DNA of 64,000 nucleotides, from NCBI RefSeq assembly GCF_026241165.1, contig NZ_JAPFQN010000002.1, positions 248,001 through 312,000 on the forward strand, written 5' to 3'. The stretch is from Mangrovivirga halotolerans. Lineage in GTDB: Bacteria > Bacteroidota > Bacteroidia > Cytophagales > Cyclobacteriaceae. The translations under genes and the position numbers were made by a program. Below, piece after piece: positions 18,056 through 26,388 of the stretch (its first letter is position 1; each line of letters begins with the position of its first letter). The notes under the pieces were generated by a model. The model made no database searches, was not told the DNA's origin, and was given only the letters and a program-made list of their open reading frames with translations.

Positions 18056-18179
18056 GCCTTTATCCATCACCTAAATATAATGAAACATCCTTATTTTATG
18101 ACCGGGATACAATCCCTGCTTTTCATTATAGGTTCGAAGTTACGCTATCGCTAAACTTCTAACAGCGCAGACGTTTTGA
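18056..18179 (-). pseudogene. Second 5' relic of a RAYT gene
   Basis: Lies exactly 1234 bp from the relic at 16822-16945 and differs only slightly (attataggttcgaag instead of attaaaagttcgaag). It contains the hairpin at 18132-18163. It arose with the large duplication, not by a new insertion. Confidence 0.7.
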
Positions 18180-18562
18180 GAGATACATCTGATATCTATT
18201 TATCAATTATATTGCAATTATTTACACTTTAAACATCAATTGAAGCTAAAGGCACAAACCTACCTTCCTACCCGTCATTTCGATCGTCTCGTGCTGTGAG
18301 CCGAGAGGCGTAACAGCAAGGAGAAATCTGTTTGGTTAAATATTTAGACAATCCAAGCGCGATGCTTCAACCAGAAACAAAACTCATCGTATTAAAGTGT
18401 TTTTTTATTAAACAGATTTTACTGACGACTTCATGTCAGCACCTACAGCTCACCACAAGGGATTCGAAATGACGTAAAATGGGTGTTGTTTCGCTCTTTA
18501 TGATACAATTATATATAATATTGAACGGTTCAAGCCCGATACTTGAACCAGGAGGAAAAGGA

Positions 18563-18596
18563 AAGCCCTGGTTCATGTTTCCACGGGCCAGGGCTT
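18563..18596 (-). terminator. Terminator of the OMP/STAND minus-strand unit
   Basis: Stem AAGCCCTGG / CCAGGGCTT (9 bp) with a 16-base loop. On the minus strand it is followed by TCCTTTTCCTCC. It lies about 80 bp past the stop of the outer-membrane protein gene. Confidence 0.65.
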
Positions 18597-18673
18597 AATA
18601 ATAATTTATTTGATGCCCGGGATATGCTTCTCCATCATCCTGAACAGCTGCTATTTATCATTTATAATACAAA

Positions 18674-19780
18674 TCAATAAACCAGTTCCTTTTTATTCTT
18701 CTTTAACTTGGGACGATAAACAGGAACAGTATAACCAATAGAGATCATCAGATTATTTAGTTGAAAATCATCATCCAGATGGAGGTAATCATACTTCAAC
18801 TCGATATTTGAATACCTGTTTTCAGCATTTACAGCATTCATCATCCCATAGGCATAACGAACATCAATTGTGAAATACCCTTTACCCAGTAATTCTTTGA
18901 TTTTGATTCCACCACCAGCTACTAAAGACCAGTTAAAACTCATCCGTTGTTCTGAAAGATCAACCGGTGGTCCTTTTACACCCCGGTTTCCATCATCAAC
19001 ATTTAAATCACCAAGATCGTCAAATCTTTCAACTTCGGCTTCAGCCCCAAGTAAATAACTTCCTTCAGCACCTAAACGAATAAAAGGCTGCACTTTTTCT
19101 CCATTAAATTCATATTTAAATGTAATCGGAAGGGAAATCCTGCTTTGTTTTTCGACAAAAGTTTCTTTTACAAATCCCAGTTTACTCTCCCTGTATTCAT
19201 AAGTAAGCATATTAAATTGAGGCCCTGTCATTAAGGAAATCTTTTTACTTAATGAAAATTCAAAGACCACTCCTACGTGGTATCCTGTTCTAACACGATA
19301 CTCAGCATCGGTTATTTCAGGATTATCAAGGCTATAATTCTGCAGTACGTTTACCTGAGTAAAATTAGCACCAGCCATTCCTCCGAATAAATAAACCGGA
19401 TTCGTTCTGAACATATTATACAGGTTGATGAATTCGGGTGGATCCACTACAGGATTGATTTCGTATTCAGGATCAATTTTTAACATTTTCAGCATAGATT
19501 CTTGTGCTTTCCCTTTCTCATCAAAATAAAGGTTGGCAAGTGTAAGTAACCTGTATGCTTCTACTTTTTCCTGTTCATTAAACCCACTCTGAAGACATTT
19601 ATTTAACAAGCCCGGGATTTCCTCAATCCTACCCTGCTCATAGGTCTTTCGTGCATTTTGAAGCGTTTTGGCACATCCATTTACTTCTTCTTTTACCTGT
19701 CCGAAAATTAGACCTGGCAATAGCATCAAGCTACCCACAATAGTTGCCTTTTTGAATAGCCTAAAAAATTGATCAATCAT
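18674..19780 (-). CDS. Outer-membrane beta-barrel protein with N-terminal helical repeat region
   Basis: 368 residues. Signal peptide about 1-27 (KKATIVGSLMLLPGLIFGQ). Residues about 30-130 look like TPR-type helices (CAKTLQNARKTYEQGRIEEIPGLLNKCLQ ... AYRLLTLANLYFDEKGKAQESMLKML). From about 135 to the end, alternating aromatic strands (LFGGMAGANFTQVNVL, GVVFEFSLSKKISLMTGPQFN, LMISIGYTVPVY) indicate a PorT/OmpW-like barrel. It follows the STAND gene by 15 bp on the same strand, so they are cotranscribed. Function unknown; it may be the membrane partner of the STAND protein. Confidence 0.8.
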   Translation of the reverse strand: MIDQFFRLFKKATIVGSLMLLPGLIFGQVKEEVNGCAKTLQNARKTYEQGRIEEIPGLLNKCLQSGFNEQEKVEAYRLLTLANLYFDEKGKAQESMLKMLKIDPEYEINPVVDPPEFINLYNMFRTNPVYLFGGMAGANFTQVNVLQNYSLDNPEITDAEYRVRTGYHVGVVFEFSLSKKISLMTGPQFNMLTYEYRESKLGFVKETFVEKQSRISLPITFKYEFNGEKVQPFIRLGAEGSYLLGAEAEVERFDDLGDLNVDDGNRGVKGPPVDLSEQRMSFNWSLVAGGGIKIKELLGKGYFTIDVRYAYGMMNAVNAENRYSNIELKYDYLHLDDDFQLNNLMISIGYTVPVYRPKLKKNKKELVY

Positions 19781-19795
19781 CTGTTTTGGTTGTTT

Positions 19796-22700
19796 TTATT
19801 TACAAGTTTCTTCATATGGAATGTCCTCTCCTACATAAGATTCCCATTCCTGTTCAGTCATATCTCTTTTTAATTTCTCACAAAGCTTTCTAGCCATGAG
19901 TTTAGTCTGAGTAGGCCATAGCCTGATAAGGTGATCACGACATCCGGCTAGTAAGTAATTATTATCCGGGGTAAACTGTATTGACCAGACCCAGTCTTCA
20001 TGATCGCGAAGTACGATTGGCGGATCGAATAAATTATCCATATTCCACAACCTTACAGTTTTATCAAAACTACCTGTAGCCAGTCGTTTGTCGTCATGAC
20101 TGAAAGTAATATTGTTTACTCTCGCCTGGTGACCTGATAATTTGGCAACAATAGCTCCGGTATTTGTATTCTGAATAGTAACCTCACCCTTTTCGCCTCC
20201 GAAGACCAGGAATTTACCATTATGGCTATACGCACTGGTAATGATCGGAATATTTTTGCGGTCTTTATAAATCACTTTTGTTGAGTTTCCGTTTGAGCGG
20301 TCTACTTGAGTAACCTCTCCATTATTTTTAGCAACAATAAGCTTTGAACCGTCCGGGCTTAAGGTAATATCGTTGATTTTTGAGTCACTACTTAACAGAT
20401 CAGTGACCTTTTCATTATCCCAGTAAATCACTCGTTTATCTGAACCTGAAGCAATTAAGCCTCGTTTTACCGGCGTAAAAGTCAGATACCATATTTCCCT
20501 GATATTGGTTTTAACCTTTACCGGGTCAGATTTTAAATTTCGAAGATCATAGATTTCGATAAAATTGAAATCACCAGCACACGCCAGGTAGCGTTCATCT
20601 TTACTTAAAGCAAGTGTCCGGTTAATCCTGCCTGGATAATGAGCAATAACATCATGACTTTGTTGCGGGTTTTCGGCATTCCATCTAATAATTCGGCCAT
20701 CACTACCCGCAGAATACACAAATCTGGAATCCTTGCTGGTCACAATTGAACGTACATTTTGAGTATGAGCTAACAGACTATTGTAACTCGGTTCTTCCAT
20801 TGCCTTTAAGGCATAATACATACCGTCATAGATATCCGGATCATGTTTTTTACCTCCATATTCATGATAGAAATTAAATGCTTGTCTGGCAACCAGTGAT
20901 TTTTTGGCGCTATCGGTAAGTTGCACTGATTTAATTGCCATTGATTTAGCAATAGATAACATCCTGAGCCTATACGCTTTCTGCTCCTCTGTCATTGCTA
21001 CTTTACGAGCACTATCAGCTACCAGGGTTTGTTCAATAGCTCTTCTACGCTCCCTGTCTGCAATAACCATTTGCGTCTGGGCTAAACGTTCGTTTTTTAA
21101 GGCCCTTTGAGTTTCCTGTTCAGCGATCAACCGTTGTTCTTCTGCCCGCTGAGATTCTTCCAGTGCTTTTTTCTCATTGACCTTGGCAATGTTTGCCTGT
21201 TTTTCTGCCACTTCTTTTTGCTTGGCAGCCTCAGCACGCTGAATATCAGCTTCCCGACGCTGATGTTCCGCATAGAGTAAGAACAGCAATGCTACCACGA
21301 TTCCTAATCCAAGCACCAGAGCAACAATTCTGGCCAGTATCAGGCGACGCTTTTGCATCTTTTCCCGGATACGTTGCTCACGTTCGTATTCTTTCTGGCT
21401 ATATTCCAGAAATAACATCGTACGCTCATAAGCCTTATGATATCTCAATCCCCATGCCGGTGAAGGAGTTTGTTCTGTTTGCCAGTTTAAGGCAATTTGT
21501 AAATCCGGTGGTCTCCATAAGCCTGCTTTTCCTTCCTGGTGCATCTCTGCAGCTTCAGCAAGACGCAGATAGAGTTTTACCGATTCAGCTTCTTCTTCAA
21601 CCCATAAATTCAGCTCAACCCAAATTCTCATGATGCTCTCATGACTAATATCGATCACGCTGTCATCATTTAGTTGAGTATCGTAAGCTGGCATCAGAAG
21701 TGTACGACCAGGTTTCCTGAATGCATCGATCACCTTAACTACTTTCGATTCAGGTGCATTAACCATGGCTATAACTTCCTGCAATTTTGCAGGACGCCTT
21801 ACACCTCTTCCATCATCACCCTTTTCAGTGATCGACTTAAAGATCTTCTCACAAATTTTCTTTTCATCATCAGTAAGTTCCAGATAAGCTTCGCGAGCGT
21901 GCTCTGAAAGGGCATTTTCCATTCCCCCGATTGCCTCATAATGAGCATGGGTAATTGGTTCGTTACCGATTTTATTACGCATCCAATAGTTCCAGGTACG
22001 CATTAACGCATGCTGCATAATAGGCAATTGATCAGCACTGGAGCCGATGTTATCAAGAATCTCATCAACAAGTGCCGGATCAATCTCCGCATCAAAAGAT
22101 TCGATAGGACCTACTATCGCTTTTCTTTTTTCCTCCCTGGTCATTTGAGGAATCAGAAACTGGCTGTCATTGATTAGCTTAGTTAGTCCTGGAAACTGCG
22201 CGCAGTCTCCAACAAAGTCTGCCCGGATATTTATCAATACATAAAAAGGTACCTTCTGACTTTGGTGGGCATGTAGAATCAGGTCGATATAATGCTGAGC
22301 ATCATTTTTATCATATTCTTCAGTAGTCTGAAATCTAAAAATCTCTTCAAACTGATCTATCAGAAATAAAAAATTAGTTTTTTCAACCACATACAGATCC
22401 TCCAAAATATTTGTCAGACCATCAATTCCTTCATTCAACGATTCCAGTGTTGCTTCATATTCGAGCGCTTCAAAAGATTCTTCCAGTTTACGCGCCAGAA
22501 TCTTTACTGGTGAATCACCCGGGGTAACGTTAATATTTTTCCAATTGCCAGTATCCACTGATTCCATTGATGAAAATACTGCCGGCAAAACCCCACAATA
22601 CATAAATGATGATTTACCGACACCGGATGCTCCAACTACCGTTACAGTTTTATTCTGAGTAAGCTTTTGGATCACCTCTCCTACCTGATTTTCCCGTCCA

Positions 22701-22804
22701 AAGTACAGGTCGCGTTCTTCAACAGAAAACGGTCGGAGACCCGGGAAAGGATTGTTCATTTCCCCTGTGCCTGTTAATTCGTGGTTAGCAACTAATTCTG
22801 ACAT
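19796..22804 (-). CDS. nSTAND1 NTPase with transmembrane helix, coiled coil and WD40 propeller
   Basis: 1002 residues. Starts with the nSTAND1 entry motif NPFPGLRPFSVEERDLYFGRE (17-37), Walker A GASGVGKSS (58-66) and Walker B with FLIDQFEEIF. A single membrane helix lies at about 486-509. A Glu/Ala/Arg-rich coiled coil follows at about 512-640, then WD40 repeats from about 670 (LAHTQNVRSIVTSKDSRFVYSAG ... LRDHEDWVWSIQFTPDNNYLLAG). STAND proteins are signal-responsive oligomerising switches, often in defence or cell-death control. There is no obvious effector domain at the N-terminus. It is in a two-gene operon with an outer-membrane protein and lies next to the NTT-HEAT and injection-system genes. 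Leader motif CTTTCACCT is about 27-35 bp upstream. Confidence 0.88.
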   Translation of the reverse strand: MSELVANHELTGTGEMNNPFPGLRPFSVEERDLYFGRENQVGEVIQKLTQNKTVTVVGASGVGKSSFMYCGVLPAVFSSMESVDTGNWKNINVTPGDSPVKILARKLEESFEALEYEATLESLNEGIDGLTNILEDLYVVEKTNFLFLIDQFEEIFRFQTTEEYDKNDAQHYIDLILHAHQSQKVPFYVLINIRADFVGDCAQFPGLTKLINDSQFLIPQMTREEKRKAIVGPIESFDAEIDPALVDEILDNIGSSADQLPIMQHALMRTWNYWMRNKIGNEPITHAHYEAIGGMENALSEHAREAYLELTDDEKKICEKIFKSITEKGDDGRGVRRPAKLQEVIAMVNAPESKVVKVIDAFRKPGRTLLMPAYDTQLNDDSVIDISHESIMRIWVELNLWVEEEAESVKLYLRLAEAAEMHQEGKAGLWRPPDLQIALNWQTEQTPSPAWGLRYHKAYERTMLFLEYSQKEYEREQRIREKMQKRRLILARIVALVLGLGIVVALLFLLYAEHQRREADIQRAEAAKQKEVAEKQANIAKVNEKKALEESQRAEEQRLIAEQETQRALKNERLAQTQMVIADRERRRAIEQTLVADSARKVAMTEEQKAYRLRMLSIAKSMAIKSVQLTDSAKKSLVARQAFNFYHEYGGKKHDPDIYDGMYYALKAMEEPSYNSLLAHTQNVRSIVTSKDSRFVYSAGSDGRIIRWNAENPQQSHDVIAHYPGRINRTLALSKDERYLACAGDFNFIEIYDLRNLKSDPVKVKTNIREIWYLTFTPVKRGLIASGSDKRVIYWDNEKVTDLLSSDSKINDITLSPDGSKLIVAKNNGEVTQVDRSNGNSTKVIYKDRKNIPIITSAYSHNGKFLVFGGEKGEVTIQNTNTGAIVAKLSGHQARVNNITFSHDDKRLATGSFDKTVRLWNMDNLFDPPIVLRDHEDWVWSIQFTPDNNYLLAGCRDHLIRLWPTQTKLMARKLCEKLKRDMTEQEWESYVGEDIPYEETCK

Positions 22805-23103
22805 ACCATTAACTTTTATTCACCATATCCAGGTGAAAGATTAAAAATGCAGACTACGTATTGAGCCATGGGCTTATCCAACGTAAGCACTGATAAAAAT
22901 AAAATCAGACCGTGCCGACAAGATACCCGAAAGGTATTTGGTTGAATGCCGGTGATAAATCCTTTATTTAATGAATCGGTTGATTTTTTATTAATGCAAT
23001 AATATTAAAATTGTAATATATAAATCAAATTTTATTCAAAATAAGAATAAAAGTATTGTTCAAATTCGATTTCATTTAAAATATTTTTCCTTTAAAAATT
23101 ATA
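22805..23103. other. Intergenic region before the STAND gene
   Basis: 299 bp, AT-rich. It contains the leader motif at 22831-22839 and a short inverted repeat ATACC-CGAAA-GGTAT near 22923-22938, flanked by gccgac and gccggt. This could end transcription of the HEAT gene or be a leader structure; there is no T-tract. No gene or RNA gene is recognised. Confidence 0.45.
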
Positions 23104-26100
23104 TTATACCAAAATCAGATTTTTCGTTTTTTCTGAACTTTCATTTAATACATTATTGCTCAGAGATTCAGGTATTTCATCATAAAATGACATTAGTTCA
23201 TTTAGGGCTGCCTGATTTATTCTGAAAATAACACAGTTGCTCTCAGCTCTGAGTGTAACATTCTGATCATTTTTATTCATGAATTGCAGACAACTGATAA
23301 TGTGCTTTTCATTTAACACCGCCTCTTCATTACCAATTTTAAAGTTCAGTTCCCCTTCCGTGACAATAATATAATCGATAAAGTTAACTGAGTCTGTTTT
23401 TTCGATCAGATCTCCCTTTTTAAATACTTGAATATTAACTAGTTTAGCTATTTCAGCAAGTACCAATCCACTTATCTTTTCAAATACAGGAATGGTATTT
23501 AAAAACTCAATAATATCAATTCTTGTATGCTTCTTTTCTTTCTCTTCATCGTGATCCTGAAATGCTTTGATAGTCTCAACTACTTCGCGATAACGGGATA
23601 AATTTCCATATCTCTCATAAAACTGATCCAGTGCCCCTTCATAATGACTGGCCAGGGCATTGGCAGATGTCTCTCTCAACAATGGATCCGGGTTTACCAG
23701 GTTGGCAGCAAAAATATCAGGGTCTGTATTTTCATTATTTGCCAATTCCCTCAAAGCACAAGCCTTAGTCCATCTGTTTATCCATTTATAGTCACGTTGA
23801 ACAAGGTTTAGCAGGGCTTCAGATTTTGATAATGGTTCTGTTGGATAAATATGCTTAAGCTGCTCAACCTTTTCTTCATAGCTTGCTACACCTAAAATTG
23901 GTAACAATACTGGTTTTAATTCTTCATTGAGAAATACCTGAAGAAGGTCTGTAGCATATTCTTTTTCTTCCGTGTTATCACTATGGATATTCCTTTTAAC
24001 CAATTCAACTGATTTAGGATCGTAGATCAAAGCCAGCAACCTGAAAACGGTTTCAAGGTTGTAAGCGATTTCATTTTCCATCGCATTTATAAGAAGGTTA
24101 CTGCTTTCGGCTTTTCTTAGATCGTTAACTACCGACATATTCCAAACCAAAGCTCCACAAACTTCCTGTAACTCCGATCTGATCTGAAGCGAATTACTTT
24201 CATCGACATTATAACCACAACGACTCAATGCTTCGAGCGATGCTGCAATAATATTCTGGTTTGGATAATTAAGTTTTTTAAGCAATAAAGAAACTGCTTC
24301 TCTACTCCCAACGCGACCATAGATCTGTACGATACGCAATTGCGTTTTCTGATCCTGACCTGTTAGATAAAATGCGGTTTCGAGCATAGTAAAAACTCTT
24401 TCTCCAGTGGCTGCCAGCGCTGCAGTTGCTGCGTTTCCGTATTCGCCATCACCCAGCTTTTCGATAAGGTTATTATTGAGATCTTTATCATCTGAATGAG
24501 CAGATGATGCTACAGCATGGTATCTTACAGCTGAATGCGGATCTCTGAAAAGCTTGTTCAATAAATTGCCTTTCATGGCATCTTCTGCATAAGCAGTTAG
24601 CATGGCACCATAAACACGTTCGTTAACCAGCTTTGATAAAGTTAATTGCTCGATATACTTTAGCTTTTCCAATCTGAATTCTGCTCCCCTTAACTTGCTA
24701 TATGTTGACTTGATTAATGGAGCTGTTTTCATTACTGGAAAGTATTTAGATTCCATAATATTATCCAGTAACGGAATTGATTCCAGCAAACACATTTCAT
24801 CGCATTGCTTTAATACAATTTCGCGAACCTCATCATCATCTATGTTTAACAAATCTATCAGAACATTACGATACTCGATCGGCTCCAGAATCCTGATAAG
24901 ATTTAGGTGCAGAGGTAATTCTTCTGTGGATCTTTCTAATAAGCCAGTTTTTAGTCTTTCTAATAAACTGACTGAAAATGCCTTATCGTATTTAATCAGT
25001 TTTTGCTCTGAATCGAGACTGCTTTTAAGTACCTTTTTATATTTTGAATGAAGAAGAAAACCAGCGACAATCCACAGTACCACAAGGATTAAAACCCCAG
25101 AAAGCACATAATTTTGACTAAGTAATCCCTGATCTCTCAATATTAAAAGGATCCCCGATGCTATCAGTGAAAAGAAAGCTCCAATAATATATTCTGCCTT
25201 AAACCTGGAATCAAATCTAAGATCGGCTTTTACCGGCAAAAAATAATTCATGAAAACCGTATGTTCAAAGCCTTTACGAATAGCTTCTGCACCAGTTTTG
25301 AGGGCAATCATCAAAACAAAGAACATGAAAAAAGTCTTTGACTCTTCAGTAACACCGAATAACCTTCCAGCACCATATGCTAACCCACAGGTAATTAATA
25401 CGACTACAGGTAAAACCAGCAATCCTGTTCTTAAACCATAAGTACGAATGGTAATTCTTGCTGCAAGAAAATCTATAAACCAGCTGGATATCAATATCGA
25501 AGCCGTAAGGACACTCAGGAAAACCAGTAGTTCAGAAGATGAGTCAAACCGGGTATTAAGCACATCGATAAACGCATATTCTATGAAAATAAATATCATG
25601 GTGCACAATCCGATAAACAGACTCAATCTCAAAAAATATTTATTTCCTGCAAGCCTCTTATTGGAGTTATAATAATTGACGAATTGAGCACTATAATGCA
25701 ATTCATTTAATTCTTTTCTGTCAACTGCAATAACAAACAGGCTGAGAAGTGCTAAAAATATCGAAACCCCTGAAATAATAAGCTGAATACGCCATGTCAT
25801 TTCTACAATCTCAGTAATCCATGGCATTGCAAAAAGATATATTGATACCGGAAGAATCAATCCTGAATAAATAACCGGCCTAACCTTTTTAAGGTCGGTA
25901 ATGTTAAAAAGAGATTCTGTAAAACTAAACAAAGTCGCTGCGTAAAGACCGGACAGTGGCAATACGGCAGTAATCAGTACAGAGCCTATCTGGCCTTGAT
26001 CGATATCAAAAGGATTAAAAAGAAGAACCAGGTAGTAAGATAGATTTAGCAACATCAGGATGGAGGCATATCCCCAATAAGAAATCCTGAGCTTTGCATA

Positions 26101-26289
26101 ATTATAACAGTAATATAAAGCCAGAGATATAATTGAACCGTAAAAAAATAGTTCTGGTAATGATGCTACTTCATCCTGGGACAAAAACTGAATAACAGCT
26201 GAAATATTATGGGAAACAACTCCCAGCCCAATGAAGCAACCAAAAAACCAGGCGGAAATTATCCGGCCGGAATTAGAAAAAATAGACAT
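23104..26289 (-). CDS. NTT/TLC transporter-like membrane domain fused to HEAT repeats and a cyclic-nucleotide-binding domain
   Basis: 1061 residues. Residues about 10-430 contain about a dozen hydrophobic segments in the layout of MFS/ADP-ATP-translocase (NTT) proteins. About 455-890 are helical HEAT-like repeats (LLKKLNYPNQNIIAASLEALSRCG; DPHSAVRYHAVASSAHSDDKD). About 905-1045 form a CRP-type cNMP-binding domain (FLNTIPVFEKISGLVLAEIAKLV ... FKKGDLIEKTDS ... ESNCVIFRINQAALNEL). Proteins with this three-part layout are known in cyanobacteria and Bacteroidota and are not proven transporters. The gene lies 99 bp downstream of the injection-system ATPase gene on the same strand, with its own leader motif CTTTCAACCG at 26309-26318. 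It could sense a nucleotide signal at the membrane; this is inference. Confidence 0.8.
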   Translation of the reverse strand: MSIFSNSGRIISAWFFGCFIGLGVVSHNISAVIQFLSQDEVASLPELFFYGSIISLALYYCYNYAKLRISYWGYASILMLLNLSYYLVLLFNPFDIDQGQIGSVLITAVLPLSGLYAATLFSFTESLFNITDLKKVRPVIYSGLILPVSIYLFAMPWITEIVEMTWRIQLIISGVSIFLALLSLFVIAVDRKELNELHYSAQFVNYYNSNKRLAGNKYFLRLSLFIGLCTMIFIFIEYAFIDVLNTRFDSSSELLVFLSVLTASILISSWFIDFLAARITIRTYGLRTGLLVLPVVVLITCGLAYGAGRLFGVTEESKTFFMFFVLMIALKTGAEAIRKGFEHTVFMNYFLPVKADLRFDSRFKAEYIIGAFFSLIASGILLILRDQGLLSQNYVLSGVLILVVLWIVAGFLLHSKYKKVLKSSLDSEQKLIKYDKAFSVSLLERLKTGLLERSTEELPLHLNLIRILEPIEYRNVLIDLLNIDDDEVREIVLKQCDEMCLLESIPLLDNIMESKYFPVMKTAPLIKSTYSKLRGAEFRLEKLKYIEQLTLSKLVNERVYGAMLTAYAEDAMKGNLLNKLFRDPHSAVRYHAVASSAHSDDKDLNNNLIEKLGDGEYGNAATAALAATGERVFTMLETAFYLTGQDQKTQLRIVQIYGRVGSREAVSLLLKKLNYPNQNIIAASLEALSRCGYNVDESNSLQIRSELQEVCGALVWNMSVVNDLRKAESSNLLINAMENEIAYNLETVFRLLALIYDPKSVELVKRNIHSDNTEEKEYATDLLQVFLNEELKPVLLPILGVASYEEKVEQLKHIYPTEPLSKSEALLNLVQRDYKWINRWTKACALRELANNENTDPDIFAANLVNPDPLLRETSANALASHYEGALDQFYERYGNLSRYREVVETIKAFQDHDEEKEKKHTRIDIIEFLNTIPVFEKISGLVLAEIAKLVNIQVFKKGDLIEKTDSVNFIDYIIVTEGELNFKIGNEEAVLNEKHIISCLQFMNKNDQNVTLRAESNCVIFRINQAALNELMSFYDEIPESLSNNVLNESSEKTKNLILV

Positions 26290-26388
26290 AGTTGCTATAG
26301 TCGTTAATCGGTTGAAAGATTAAAAGGCAATAAAAGAATATTATTTGCATTTTACCTAATAAAAATTGAAAAAAACGGTAAAAAATAT

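Larger units (their letters stand above)
16204..18673. repeat. 2.4-kb nested repeat region (214-bp units within a 1234-bp duplication)
   Basis: No gene is seen. Left repeat halves beginning CGTCATTTCGATCG start at 16302, 16516, 16730, 17039, 17322, 17536, 17750, 17964 and 18273. Spacing is 214 bp for most, 309 bp for 16730 to 17039 and for 17964 to 18273, and 283 bp once. The pairs 16730/17964 and 17039/18273 are each 1234 bp apart, so a larger block has been duplicated. Each 214-bp unit holds one left half, a right half (acagatttctcaccgcaaggg...cgaaatgacg) and a constant 100-bp spacer. The 309-bp segments contain a 5' relic of RAYT copy 3. Confidence 0.9.

Noticed and set aside
16260-18500. 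Repeat array considered as a CRISPR
   Set aside because: Units are 214 bp with constant spacers, repeats are long and palindromic pairs, and no cas gene is near.
21193-21633. 146-codon plus-strand frame opposite the STAND gene
   Set aside because: Antisense of a coiled-coil region with biased codons; the STAND frame is continuous and well supported.
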